This document shows positions 15,098 to 22,863 of a stretch of 64,000 nt of DNA, piece by piece. Origin of the DNA: Casp-actino8 sp001510335 (GTDB taxonomy: Bacteria; Actinomycetota; Acidimicrobiia; Acidimicrobiales; Ilumatobacteraceae); contig JAQCEM010000008.1 of NCBI GenBank assembly GCA_027729635.1, positions 8,041-72,040 on the forward strand. The letters are read 5' to 3'. A model generated the notes under the pieces. That model ran no database searches. It saw nothing but the letters and a program-made list of their open reading frames with translations, and had not been told where the DNA came from. The stretch's first letter is position 1. Every line of letters starts with the position of its first letter. Made by a program: the position numbers and the translations under genes.

Positions 15098-16473
15098 TGA
15101 GTTAGTTCAGCAACAAAATCACCGAAAACATTGGCGTATCGCAATGCTTCCTCCTCGGTATGCATGATTGAGATCAACCACTGCTCATCGAGGCCTGGCG
15201 GCAACAAGATGCCGCGATTGATTCCATGAATCCATTGAGCGAATGCAATATCTAGATCGGTCTTCTTGTAATCGCGGTAGTTGCGAATCGGCTCGGGCAT
15301 CCAAGTGACGCAACCTTTCGCACCAAACTGCACGGTGTGCGCTGGCAGACCAGCGTCTTCAATGATGTCGGTGCAGGCATCAACCAACATCTTGTTTCGA
15401 CCAATAGCTGCAGTTGTTGCATGAGGAGTACAGACCTCTGACAACACTGCTTTTGCTGCGGCCATACATAACGGGTTTCCATTGTATGTACCCAAGTGCA
15501 ACACGCGACCCATGGTGATTTGATCCATGTATTCGCGCTTGCCACCAAAGGCGCCAAGCGGCAAACCACCACCGATTGATTTAGCGAGAGCAACCAGGTC
15601 TGGCGTGACGCCAAGCGCACCCGTGGCCCCACCCCAACCGGCAGTAATTCCAGTCTTCACTTCATCAAAAATCAACAATGTTCCGTAACGAGAAGTGATT
15701 TCGCGAACTGCTTGCAGATAACCGTCATCAGGCAAACAAATACCGATGTTTTCCATTACTGGTTCAACAATGAAACAAGCAACATCTTCATTACGCAACA
15801 CTCGTTCAAGTGCTTCGGCATCGTTATACGGAATCACAATGGTGTCGCCAAGGACAGCACGCGTTACACCAGCAGTTGCTGGCACAGAGTTCGGTTGATC
15901 GGCCGGGCCAGCGACATCGAGTGACGGCTTCATGGAGATCATCACTTCATCGTGGTGGCCGTGATAGCCGCCTTCAACCTTGACAATCTTGTCGCGACCC
16001 GTTGCACCACGCGCGACACGAATGGCGTCCATCGTTGCTTCGGTTCCCGAGTTAGTGAAGCGCCACATCGGCAACCCATAGCGTTCGCCCAATAGTTCGG
16101 CGACATCGGTATTGAGTTCACATGGCGTCACAAACAATGTGCCGTTGTCGAGTTGCTCATCAACGGCGCGTCGCACAACGGGATTGATATGGCCGCTGAA
16201 GAGCGCACCAAAGCCCATGTCGTAGTCAACGTATTCGTTGTTGTCAACATCCCACATCGAGGCACCACGCGCGGCTTTAACGACAATCGGATGCGGGTCG
16301 TAGGCCTGAAAACTTGACGGCACACCGAGCGGCATGACAACTCGGGCTCGCTCAGTTACTTTTTGCGAGCCTTGAGTTCGCTGTGCGTACAGCGCGATCT
16401 CACGTCGAGTGATTTCCTTCGCTCTCCTGCTAAGGCTGTAAGCATTGGTAACTGCAGATTCCGTGGAAGTCAC
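15094..16473 (-). CDS. PLP-dependent class III aminotransferase, glutamate-1-semialdehyde aminomutase-like
   Basis: A 459-residue fold-type I enzyme. The cofactor region GYHGHHDEVM near 165, the LIFDEVKTGI aspartate near 270 and the Schiff-base lysine in VALAKSIGGGLPLGAFGG near 303 are all present. Relatives include HemL and various GSA-like transaminases; the extended N-terminus and DYDMGFGALFSGH wording differ from a typical HemL, and no hem genes are nearby, so a role in tetrapyrrole synthesis is not assured. The start is GTG 16473, with an AAAGGGG site about 10 bases upstream. It is coupled to the DUF983 gene. Confidence 0.8.
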   Translation of the reverse strand: MTSTESAVTNAYSLSRRAKEITRREIALYAQRTQGSQKVTERARVVMPLGVPSSFQAYDPHPIVVKAARGASMWDVDNNEYVDYDMGFGALFSGHINPVVRRAVDEQLDNGTLFVTPCELNTDVAELLGERYGLPMWRFTNSGTEATMDAIRVARGATGRDKIVKVEGGYHGHHDEVMISMKPSLDVAGPADQPNSVPATAGVTRAVLGDTIVIPYNDAEALERVLRNEDVACFIVEPVMENIGICLPDDGYLQAVREITSRYGTLLIFDEVKTGITAGWGGATGALGVTPDLVALAKSIGGGLPLGAFGGKREYMDQITMGRVLHLGTYNGNPLCMAAAKAVLSEVCTPHATTAAIGRNKMLVDACTDIIEDAGLPAHTVQFGAKGCVTWMPEPIRNYRDYKKTDLDIAFAQWIHGINRGILLPPGLDEQWLISIMHTEEEALRYANVFGDFVAELTQ

Positions 16474-16600
16474 GGTTAAACACCCCTTTTACGGTTGCAC
16501 CAACCCTAACACCAAAAATGGACAGGGCGTAACAAGAGAGATTCGGGCGAATGAACGGTGCGATTCCGTGTTCGATATGGCAGAATGGATGGGTCACATG

Positions 16601-16674
16601 GTGGGCGTAGCTCAGTTGGTTAGAGCGTCAGTTTGTGGTACTGAAGGCCGGGGGTTCGAGACCCCTCGTTCACC
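16601..16674 (+). tRNA. tRNA-His (anticodon GTG)
   Basis: Acceptor GTGGGCG pairs with CGTTCAC using two G-U pairs. The anticodon loop TTGTGGT carries GTG. The preceding G at 16600 can be the G-1 required by histidyl-tRNA synthetase, opposite discriminator C at 16674. A CA follows. Confidence 0.95.
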
Positions 16675-16767
16675 CAAAATATACGAAGTCGCTGGTTAGC
16701 CAGTCCAAAGATCGGTCAGATTCCTCGACCGTAGCCGTTGGTCATCTACACTGCTTCTTCGCGTTGC

Positions 16768-16842
16768 GCACCTCTAGCTCAATGGCAGAGCAGTGGACTC
16801 TTAATCCATTGGTTCTGGGTTCGAATCCCAGGGGGTGCACCA
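16768..16842 (+). tRNA. tRNA-Lys (anticodon CTT)
   Basis: Acceptor GCACCTC/GGGGTGC, anticodon loop CTCTTAA with CTT, T arm GGTTCGAATCC, discriminator A. The 3' CCA is encoded (16840-16842). It lies 93 bases after tRNA-His on the same strand. Confidence 0.95.
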
Positions 16843-16891
16843 TTGACTGCTCGTTTCAGGGAAACATCCCCTGCACCTGGGAGGCCCAACC

Positions 16892-17482
16892 ATGAAGGTT
16901 CTTGTCGTCCTCGCCCACCCCAATCCCGACTCGTTCAGCCATGCAATCGTGGACAAAGTGTCCGCCACCCTCGCCAACCGAGACCACTCTGTTTCGGTCA
17001 TCGACCTCTATGCCATCGGTCATTCACCGACCATGACCCAAGCCGAATTGGCGGCGTACCCAACCTCAACACCAGCGATTGACCCCATGGTGATTGAACA
17101 CACTCGACTCATTCAAGAATGCTCAACGATTGTCTTCGTGTACCCGACGTGGTGGAGTTCGATGCCGGCGATATTGAAAGGTTGGATTGACCGAACCATG
17201 TTGCCGGGAATCGCGTTTTCGGTTGACCCGCAAACACTGAAGTTGCAGCCCGGACTCACCAATGTGCGAAGACTGATCGGCATCACAACATTCGGTGGAC
17301 CACGTTTGGCTTCGCTGATTGTTCGAGACAACGGAAGCAAAATTGTGACGCGCTCGTTGCGCGCTATTTGTCATCGACGTTGTCGCACAACTTGGCTTCG
17401 ATTGTTCAACATTGATTCGTCAACGATCGCGCAACGCGAGAAATTTCTGCAACGCATCGAACGAACCGTGCAAAAGATCTAG
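16892..17482 (+). CDS. Flavodoxin-fold NAD(P)H quinone oxidoreductase-like protein
   Basis: 196 residues with the Flavodoxin_2 pattern: VLVVLAHPNPDSFSHAIV at residues 3-20 for the phosphate loop, VFVYPTWWSSMPAILKGWID near 82-101 as the FMN-contact segment, and an ITTFGGPR block near 130. It would reduce quinones or related acceptors with NAD(P)H through bound FMN. The start ATG follows GGGAGG by 7 bases. Its last four bases overlap the end of the convergent psuG gene. Confidence 0.82.
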   Translation: MKVLVVLAHPNPDSFSHAIVDKVSATLANRDHSVSVIDLYAIGHSPTMTQAELAAYPTSTPAIDPMVIEHTRLIQECSTIVFVYPTWWSSMPAILKGWIDRTMLPGIAFSVDPQTLKLQPGLTNVRRLIGITTFGGPRLASLIVRDNGSKIVTRSLRAICHRRCRTTWLRLFNIDSSTIAQREKFLQRIERTVQKI

Positions 17483-18378
17483 CGACCCGCGATGGCGACA
17501 GCGACTTCGGCTGCAACTCGGGCGTTATTTTCGGCCAGCGCAAGATTTGCCGGAACACTTCGTCCTTCGGTGGCTTGGCCAATTCGACCAAGCACAAATG
17601 GCGTCACTGCCGCTCCGCGTATTCCGGCAGATTCGCAATCAAGTAACGCTTGCGCCAACACAGAATCGAGTTGCGCTGCATCAAGTTCGGCTTCAACCGG
17701 AATCGGCACGGTTAACAGAACGCCCGTATTCGCCCGTGAGCGGTGCAGCAAAATGTCCGCAACTTCAGAAGCTGCCTGCACTTGATGTGGAACTTTCAAA
17801 CCCGAAGAACGCGTATAAAATGCTGGAAACCATTCATGTTTCCAACCAAGAACTGGCACACCAATAGTTTCGAAATACTCAAGAGTTCGTGGCAAATCAA
17901 GAAATGCTTTTGCTCCTGCCGAAACTGTGACGACGGGATAGGACGCAATCGCATCAAGGTCGGCCGAAATATCTCCGGTGATTTCGGCACCACGATGCAC
18001 ACCACCAATGCCCCCAGTTGCGAACACACTGACTCCCCCGGCTGCTGCAATCGAAACCGCCGCCGAAACAGTCGTTGCGCCGAAATCCCATTTCTGAGCA
18101 ACTGCTACTGCAATATCTCGTTCAGCAACTTTGCGAGCGCGACCAAGAATGCGTTCGTGTTCTAATTCAGTCAGACCGAGTCGCACGACGCCGTCGAGAA
18201 TTGCGGTGACCGCAGGAATGCAACCTCTGCCGCGAATGGCTGCGCTACAACGATCAAGAGCTTCGCGGTTTGCCGGCGAAGGCAACCCGAGATGCGAGTA
18301 GATCGTCGACTCCATCGCAACGACCGGACGACCATCAGCAATTGCTGCAGCAACTTCGGCAGATAACAGGGGCTTCAT
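17479..18378 (-). CDS. psuG: Pseudouridine-5'-phosphate glycosidase
   Basis: A 299-residue enzyme splitting pseudouridine 5'-phosphate to uracil and ribose 5-phosphate (a reversible C-glycosidase, Mn-dependent in characterised members). Family blocks are clear: VVAMESTIYSHLGLP near residue 20, ATGGIGGVHRGAEITGDISA near 120, and the catalytic-lysine segment VTVSAGAKAFLDLP near 150. The expected partner pseudouridine kinase PsuK is not next to it. The ATG overlaps the stop of the methyltransferase gene by four bases, so breakdown of modified nucleosides is genetically linked here to an RNA uracil methyltransferase. Confidence 0.93.
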   Translation of the reverse strand: MKPLLSAEVAAAIADGRPVVAMESTIYSHLGLPSPANREALDRCSAAIRGRGCIPAVTAILDGVVRLGLTELEHERILGRARKVAERDIAVAVAQKWDFGATTVSAAVSIAAAGGVSVFATGGIGGVHRGAEITGDISADLDAIASYPVVTVSAGAKAFLDLPRTLEYFETIGVPVLGWKHEWFPAFYTRSSGLKVPHQVQAASEVADILLHRSRANTGVLLTVPIPVEAELDAAQLDSVLAQALLDCESAGIRGAAVTPFVLGRIGQATEGRSVPANLALAENNARVAAEVAVAIAGR

Positions 18379-19616
18379 ACGACTTCCATACTTTCATCTC
18401 GAACGAAGCGACTCACAACTTCAACATGGTGCGTATGGGGAAACAGATCAAGAACCTCGCTGTAATCCAATCGATAACCCTTGGCGATCAACAGACGCGC
18501 ATCTCGACCAAGCGATGCCGGGTCGCACGAAATTAAAACAATCACTTGTGCGTTTGTCGCCGTCAAAACATCAATACCGCCAGCCCGAAGCCCGTCGCGG
18601 GCTGGGTCGGCGACGACAACTACGGCCGACTGAGGCACCCACTCTTCAACCGGCGACTGCACAACTTCAACATCACATTCGGCAAGGTTGATTCGCGCAT
18701 CTGCACATGCCGAAGGGTTTGCTTCAATCGCAATCACATGACGATCGTGTGGGAAGACTGTGGCCGCAAAGAGACCGACTCCGCAATAGGCGTCAACTAC
18801 AGCACCAGCACCCCACGTTGAACTTTCGACAAGCGCGCGCTTAGTGGCATCGACTAATGCTTGTGCAGCTTGCGGCGATGATTGGAAGAATGACTCAGCT
18901 GACACTACGAATTCATGTTGAGCAATTACTTCGTGCACAGATGCGTTGCGACTCGTCAAAACATCTGCGGTGATACCCGAAACCGAGTCTTGTGGTTCGG
19001 CCCAAACCATTCGTTCGCCCGATGCAACGCCAGTGCGTAACACTGCTTCTTCAGCACCATCAAGGCGAAGATCGGGCAGTAATTCATTTAATGACGGGTG
19101 CGCAACAAGGCAATGCGTCACGCGCACAACATCGTGGCTTTGGCGCTTGCGAAAGCCCACGCCCCCGTCGGTTGCTGCAACGCGAAGAGTGGTACGCGCC
19201 GCCACCACTGGCAACTCTGCAGATTCATACAGTCGAACATCGGGATCTGGAATTTTGCCAAGCCGGACAAGTGACTCGTGCACGATGTCAAACTTGATCT
19301 GTCGTTGCAGGGCCACTGATGCATGCTGCAAATCGCAACCGCCACAACCTTGCGCCACATATTCACATGGCGGCCCAACGCGTTGTTCGCTCGCCTCTAG
19401 CACCTCGGTCACGATGCCACGGGCGTAATCCTTTGATTGCTTCAACACCTTGGCGACAACAAGTTCGCCTGGCAAACCACCCTCGACGAAGATAACCCGA
19501 CCATCCTGCAGATGGCCGAAGCCATCACCCTCAGCGACCACCTTTTCGATACGCACTTGAACTTCGAAATTGGGCAACGGCCGCGAGCCAGATTTACGGA
19601 TCGGTCGCTTCGTCAT
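18375..19616 (-). CDS. TrmA/RlmD-family RNA (uracil-5-)methyltransferase with TRAM domain
   Basis: 413 residues. A TRAM domain (residues 20-75, VEGGLPGELVVAKV) leads to a cysteine cluster CEYVAQGCGGCD near 83-94 that suits a 4Fe-4S centre. The Rossmann methyltransferase core has VVDAYCGVGLFAATV near 275 and the DPARDGL block near 340. The catalytic nucleophile is the cysteine in LISCDPASLGRD near 367. It would methylate C5 of a uracil in rRNA or tRNA; which position cannot be told. The ATG has TAGCCT nine bases upstream, in a 35-base region shared with the divergent rpe. Confidence 0.87.
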   Translation of the reverse strand: MTKRPIRKSGSRPLPNFEVQVRIEKVVAEGDGFGHLQDGRVIFVEGGLPGELVVAKVLKQSKDYARGIVTEVLEASEQRVGPPCEYVAQGCGGCDLQHASVALQRQIKFDIVHESLVRLGKIPDPDVRLYESAELPVVAARTTLRVAATDGGVGFRKRQSHDVVRVTHCLVAHPSLNELLPDLRLDGAEEAVLRTGVASGERMVWAEPQDSVSGITADVLTSRNASVHEVIAQHEFVVSAESFFQSSPQAAQALVDATKRALVESSTWGAGAVVDAYCGVGLFAATVFPHDRHVIAIEANPSACADARINLAECDVEVVQSPVEEWVPQSAVVVVADPARDGLRAGGIDVLTATNAQVIVLISCDPASLGRDARLLIAKGYRLDYSEVLDLFPHTHHVEVVSRFVRDESMEVV

Positions 19617-19625
19617 ACCCCTCGC

Positions 19626-19631
19626 AGGCTA
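19626..19631 (-). promoter_or_regulatory. -10 element for the methyltransferase gene
   Basis: TAGCCT on the minus strand, 9 bases before the ATG at 19616, which would leave a leader of only about three bases. Confidence 0.4.
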
Positions 19632-19639
19632 GAGCCGAC

Positions 19640-19645
19640 TAGCGT
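19640..19645 (+). promoter_or_regulatory. -10 element for a leaderless rpe start
   Basis: TAGCGT, 6 bases before the GTG of rpe, back to back with the minus-strand -10 at 19626-19631. Confidence 0.5.
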
Positions 19646-19651
19646 GAGGGC

Positions 19652-20341
19652 GTGTCCTTACCGATCATGATCTCCCCCTCTGTCTTGCCGTGCGACTTCT
19701 CAAAGCTTGGCGCCGAAGTTGAGGCACTTGATGCCGCGGGCGTTGACCTCTTTCAGTGGGACGTTATGGACGGTCAGTTCGTCCCCAACCTCACCTTTGG
19801 ACCCGACGTCATTGCGTCAGCCCGCAAATACACCAAGAAGCCTTTTGAAGCGCACCTCATGGTGCTCACACCAGACGTTTTGGCTCAGCGCTATGTCGAC
19901 GCGGGTTGCAGTCGTCTCATCGTTCACGCTGAAGCATGCCCGCATTTACATCGCACGTTAGGCAATATCAATTCAATGGGAGCCAACGCCGCCGTTGCCC
20001 TCAACCCGAACACGCCAATTAGCGAAATTGAACATGTCCTAGACCTTGTTGACATGGTGTTGGTGATGACAGTGAACCCAGGTTTTGGTGGTCAGTCGTA
20101 CATTGCATCAATGGAACCCAAGATTCGCGAGCTCAAAGCACTGATCGAACATCGCGGACTCTCTGATCAAGTCAACATCGAAGTTGACGGTGGCATCGGG
20201 CCTTTCACAATTGAAGGTGCGGCCGCAGCCGGCGCCAACGTGTTGATTGCTGGAACCGCTTTGTTCCGTTACTCCGAAGGTCTTGAATTTGCCGTGAAAG
20301 ACTTACGTGCCAAAGCCACTGCTGCTCGCAACGCACAATAA
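19652..20341 (+). CDS. rpe: Ribulose-phosphate 3-epimerase
   Basis: A 229-residue TIM-barrel epimerase interconverting ribulose 5-phosphate and xylulose 5-phosphate in the pentose phosphate or Calvin cycle. Signatures: ISPSVLPCDF at residues 7-16, FQWDVMDGQFVPNLTFGPDV near 34-53 with the metal-binding His/Asp positions (catalytic Asp in DVMDG), AHLMV near 70 with a metal His, and EVDGGIG near 177 with the catalytic Asp. The start GTG sits 6 bases after TAGCGT; ATG 19667 is an alternative. Its TAA abuts the stop of the convergent membrane protein gene with no base between them. Confidence 0.95.
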   Translation: MSLPIMISPSVLPCDFSKLGAEVEALDAAGVDLFQWDVMDGQFVPNLTFGPDVIASARKYTKKPFEAHLMVLTPDVLAQRYVDAGCSRLIVHAEACPHLHRTLGNINSMGANAAVALNPNTPISEIEHVLDLVDMVLVMTVNPGFGGQSYIASMEPKIRELKALIEHRGLSDQVNIEVDGGIGPFTIEGAAAAGANVLIAGTALFRYSEGLEFAVKDLRAKATAARNAQ

Positions 20342-21118
20342 CTACTGACCACTCCAGACCCGCTGTCCCGTGCGGTAGACCGTCACGATGAACGCACGGA
20401 TGGTTGCCAATCCGAACAATCCACCAAACACCCACAAAAACGGTAAGAGAATCGCCTGAGCAAGTTTGCCTTTAGCGGTCTTCAGTGGCGCCAATACTCC
20501 GCTTTCAACTGAACGTGCGTCCATCGTCAGCGTGCGTACCGCATCTTCAACTTCAGGACACTTCACTCCCGAATTCAGCCCGACCACTTGGCTTCCGCCA
20601 TACAACGGTTCGGGATCACGGATCTTTGAATACAGCGCACCCGAGGTCTGATCAATTCCGACGGCGATGATGTAACTCTGCTCAAGGTTGAGGTAGCGCA
20701 CATCTTCGTCGTATCGCACGTCAACCAAACTGGCGACCGCATATCCGTCAAGCGAACCACCCCGCATTTGCACGACTTCAAAACGCGCAGTGCGACGATC
20801 AGATACTGACAGGCGACCAACAAAGGTTGCTTGAACTGGCGTCGGAATAAAGCAACTTGCCGGAACGGTGTTCGTCGGTGCAGGGACGGTCGTCAATTGA
20901 TCGGACGGGGCGACAACCCCGCCGCCACCCTCATCTGGTTCCTCAATCGGAGTCGCAGGAGGTACTGATGCGCCGGCAGTTGAGTAACTGGCACCAGCGA
21001 ATGACAGAACTAACACGAATAGATAAAACAACGCGCGTATTGCCCATTGGCCAGTTGTACGTCGTTGAGTCGTCCGTTGATTCACCGAGTACAAACTAGT
21101 GAATTGGCAAGCACTCAT
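20342..21118 (-). CDS. Membrane or secreted hypothetical protein
   Basis: 258 residues, unrecognised. An N-terminal hydrophobic stretch (ALFYLFVLVLSFAGASYSTAGA, starting near residue 29) may be a signal peptide or anchor after a basic region (RTTQRRTTGQW). A Pro/Glu/Gly-rich linker follows, then a beta-rich domain with two cysteines (SCFIPT, KCPEVE), and a C-terminal helix (AILLPFLWVFGGLFGLATI) with a short cytosolic tail. The topology suggests an extracytoplasmic domain held at both ends. The ATG lies 6 bases after TAGCCT, inside a tandem repeat that duplicates that hexamer. Confidence 0.7.
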   Translation of the reverse strand: MSACQFTSLYSVNQRTTQRRTTGQWAIRALFYLFVLVLSFAGASYSTAGASVPPATPIEEPDEGGGGVVAPSDQLTTVPAPTNTVPASCFIPTPVQATFVGRLSVSDRRTARFEVVQMRGGSLDGYAVASLVDVRYDEDVRYLNLEQSYIIAVGIDQTSGALYSKIRDPEPLYGGSQVVGLNSGVKCPEVEDAVRTLTMDARSVESGVLAPLKTAKGKLAQAILLPFLWVFGGLFGLATIRAFIVTVYRTGQRVWSGQ

Positions 21119-21119
21119 T

Positions 21120-21154
21120 GAGTCAGGCTAAACGAGTCAGGCTAAACGAGTCAG
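21120..21154 (-). repeat. Tandem 14-bp repeat carrying a duplicated -10 element
   Basis: A 14-base unit (plus strand GAGTCAGGCTAAAC) occurs twice in full at 21120-21133 and 21134-21147, then a 7-base partial copy to 21154. Each full copy holds TAGCCT on the minus strand (21125-21130 and 21139-21144). The nearer hexamer is 6 bases from the ATG at 21118. The repeat also reaches the stop codon of the upstream crotonase gene. Confidence 0.8.
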
Positions 21155-21966
21155 CGGCCCTTAAAGACTGGGTTGCGCTTTTCCATCCACGCAGCAATGG
21201 CTTCGGGGGTGTCTTTGGTCCCGAAGTTCACAGTTTGCGCGACACCTTCGTCGTCAAGTGCTTCTTCAAGCGTGACATTCATTGAGTTGTTCAGCATTCG
21301 CTTTGATTGAGCCAGTGCAATCGGCGGCAAAGCAATCAAGCGATCGGTCCATTCGGCAACAAAAGCATCGAGTTGAGCGTCGGGCACAACGCGATTTACC
21401 AAACCAATGCGATCGGCTTCAGCAGCATCGATGATGTCAGCAAAGAACGCCATTTCTTTGGCTCGGTGCAAACCAATGCGACGCGGCAACAACCACGACC
21501 CACCACCGTCAAGTGACATGCCGCGCTTCGAGAAGATCTGCGAAAAACGTGCAGTGTCTGACGCAACGACCAAGTCACAACCAAGGGCCATGTTGCATCC
21601 AACGCCTACTGCAACTCCACGTACTTTGGCGATCGTGGGTTGTGGCAAACGCGACAGCGCCATAATCACTCCTGTGACTTCGCGCATTGAGTAGTACGAG
21701 TGACTGTGGGCTCGGCCACTGCCATCGCCCATAGCCACCAAATCGGCACCGCTGCAGAACTCGCCATGAGCGCCGGTCAACACCACAACTCGATCAGTCG
21801 ATGTGTGCTGAATCTCCGTGAGCAACTCGAGTAGTTCGATCCACATCACACCGTTGACAGCGTTTTTGCTCTTCGGACGATTAAACGTAATCGTCACGAC
21901 TCCGGCGTTGCGTTCAACGAGGAGTGTTTCGTAATTCTTGCTCTGTGTATCCGAGGTTGTGCTCAT
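21151..21966 (-). CDS. Enoyl-CoA hydratase/isomerase (crotonase) family protein
   Basis: 271 residues from the ATG at 21966. The oxyanion-hole segments are VVVLTGAHGEFCSGADLVAMG near 68-88 and VRGVAVGVGCNMALGCDLVVA near 115-135; the second acid position lies in the region after GGSWLLPRRIGLHRAKEM. Crotonase members hydrate enoyl-CoA or catalyse related CoA-ester chemistry; the exact reaction is unknown. Longer starts at 21990 and TTG 21999 exist, but TATCGT stands 7 bases before 21966, matching the leaderless pattern, and the family N-terminus fits this start. It diverges from a 36-residue membrane protein with only 22 bases between. Confidence 0.87.
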   Translation of the reverse strand: MSTTSDTQSKNYETLLVERNAGVVTITFNRPKSKNAVNGVMWIELLELLTEIQHTSTDRVVVLTGAHGEFCSGADLVAMGDGSGRAHSHSYYSMREVTGVIMALSRLPQPTIAKVRGVAVGVGCNMALGCDLVVASDTARFSQIFSKRGMSLDGGGSWLLPRRIGLHRAKEMAFFADIIDAAEADRIGLVNRVVPDAQLDAFVAEWTDRLIALPPIALAQSKRMLNNSMNVTLEEALDDEGVAQTVNFGTKDTPEAIAAWMEKRNPVFKGR

Positions 21967-21973
21967 CTCATGA

Positions 21974-21981
21974 ACGATAAT
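21974..21981. promoter_or_regulatory. Overlapping divergent -10 elements
   Basis: Minus-strand TATCGT (21974-21979) is 7 bases before the crotonase ATG at 21966. Plus-strand GATAAT (21976-21981) is 7 bases before the ATG at 21989. Four bases are shared by both hexamers. Confidence 0.5.
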
Positions 21982-21988
21982 GAAGGCC

Positions 21989-22099
21989 ATGGGATTCAAC
22001 CCTTATCGGAAATTTCGGGCTCGGCGCGCCGACTATGTCTTTGTGGTAGCAGCAGCGATCGCAGTAGTTGCTTTGGTGGCCTGGGCCTTTACCGGCTGA
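21989..22099 (+). CDS. 36-residue single-pass membrane protein
   Basis: ATG 21989 to TGA 22099. The protein begins MGFNPYRKFRARRADY, a basic N-terminus, and continues with one long hydrophobic helix (VFVVAAAIAVVALVAWAF) ending TG. By the positive-inside rule the N-terminus is cytosolic. Short proteins opening with GFNPxRK before one helix occur in actinobacteria, as far as I recall, without known function. GATAAT lies 7 bases upstream. It precedes the 87-residue zinc-binding gene by 15 bases, and the two may form one transcript. Confidence 0.65.
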   Translation: MGFNPYRKFRARRADYVFVVAAAIAVVALVAWAFTG

Positions 22100-22114
22100 T
22101 GAACCGACCAACCC

Positions 22115-22378
22115 ATGGCCACCAGTAAAAATCCAGCCAAGAAGTCAAGTCCCAAAACGGGCAAGAAAGCACCCGGTATCTGGTCAGGCCTCTATGGACC
22201 GGTCGAAGTACGGCGCATACAGCCCTATCAGGCCCTCAAAACGTATATTTGCCCTGGATGTCATCAAGAGATTCCTGCGGGCATGGGACACAACGTCGCG
22301 ATACCTCAAGAAGCCCCCGATCTGCGTCGGCACTGGCATTACGCGTGCTGGGACCGTGAAGTGAAAACTCATAGTTAA
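22115..22378 (+). CDS. Small conserved basic protein with CxxC/H/C zinc-like motif
   Basis: 87 residues. A Lys/Ser/Pro-rich N-terminus (residues 1-22) is followed by a compact domain with KTYICPGCHQEIPAGMGH near 41-58 and RRHWHYACWD near 70-80. The CPGC pair plus later His and Cys suit one zinc ion, as in small HNH-like or treble-clef actinobacterial proteins often labelled ATP/GTP-binding; no catalytic claim is justified. It overlaps the end of the convergent yraN gene by four bases. Confidence 0.72.
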   Translation: MATSKNPAKKSSPKTGKKAPGIWSGLYGPVEVRRIQPYQALKTYICPGCHQEIPAGMGHNVAIPQEAPDLRRHWHYACWDREVKTHS

Positions 22379-22863
22379 AAGGCGGCCTCGATGACCTCGA
22401 GCGACACAGTTTCTTTGGGCCCGATCACCGCAGCCACATCAAAACGAATATTCGCCCGGGGCAACGGATTTTCGCTGAGCCAGTGAGCGGCCAGTCGCCG
22501 CAATCGTTGTTGTTTGTTTAAATCAACCGCTAAAGCCGGCGATCCAAAATCGGCAGTCGCTCGCGTCTTCACTTCGCAAATCACTAAAACCGATTCGCGA
22601 CTGGCAATGATGTCAATTTCACCCTGCCGACAACGCCAGTTTCGCGCGACGATCTTGTAGCCATGATCGTGATACCACTCGGCTACGAGCTCTTCTCCCC
22701 ACGCACCAAAACTTTGGTTGTGTGTTGATTGAGTTGGCGCAACTAGGCCTTGTCGAGATCGGTCAGATCTTCTTGGGGCAGCTCTTCGACGTTCACGTCT
22801 TTGAAACTGAAAATTCGAACCTTCGGAACGAATCGGCTCTTGCGGTACATGTCCCATACCCAT
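22375..22863 (-). CDS. YraN/UPF0102 family nuclease-like protein
   Basis: The conserved domain starts at NQSFGAWGEELVAEWY (about residue 48 of the 162-residue frame) and continues with the restriction-endonuclease-like acidic core GEIDIIASRESVLVICEVKTR near 95-115. The family is linked to DNA processing, without a settled role. Only ATG 22863 or 22857 are in-frame standard starts, so the frame overlaps the DUF2469 gene by about 115 bases. The resulting Arg-rich N-terminus (RRERRRAAPRRSDRSR) is then a second reading of DUF2469 coding DNA. No ATG, GTG or TTG exists between that overlap and the domain. Confidence 0.75.
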   Translation of the reverse strand: MGMGHVPQEPIRSEGSNFQFQRRERRRAAPRRSDRSRQGLVAPTQSTHNQSFGAWGEELVAEWYHDHGYKIVARNWRCRQGEIDIIASRESVLVICEVKTRATADFGSPALAVDLNKQQRLRRLAAHWLSENPLPRANIRFDVAAVIGPKETVSLEVIEAAF

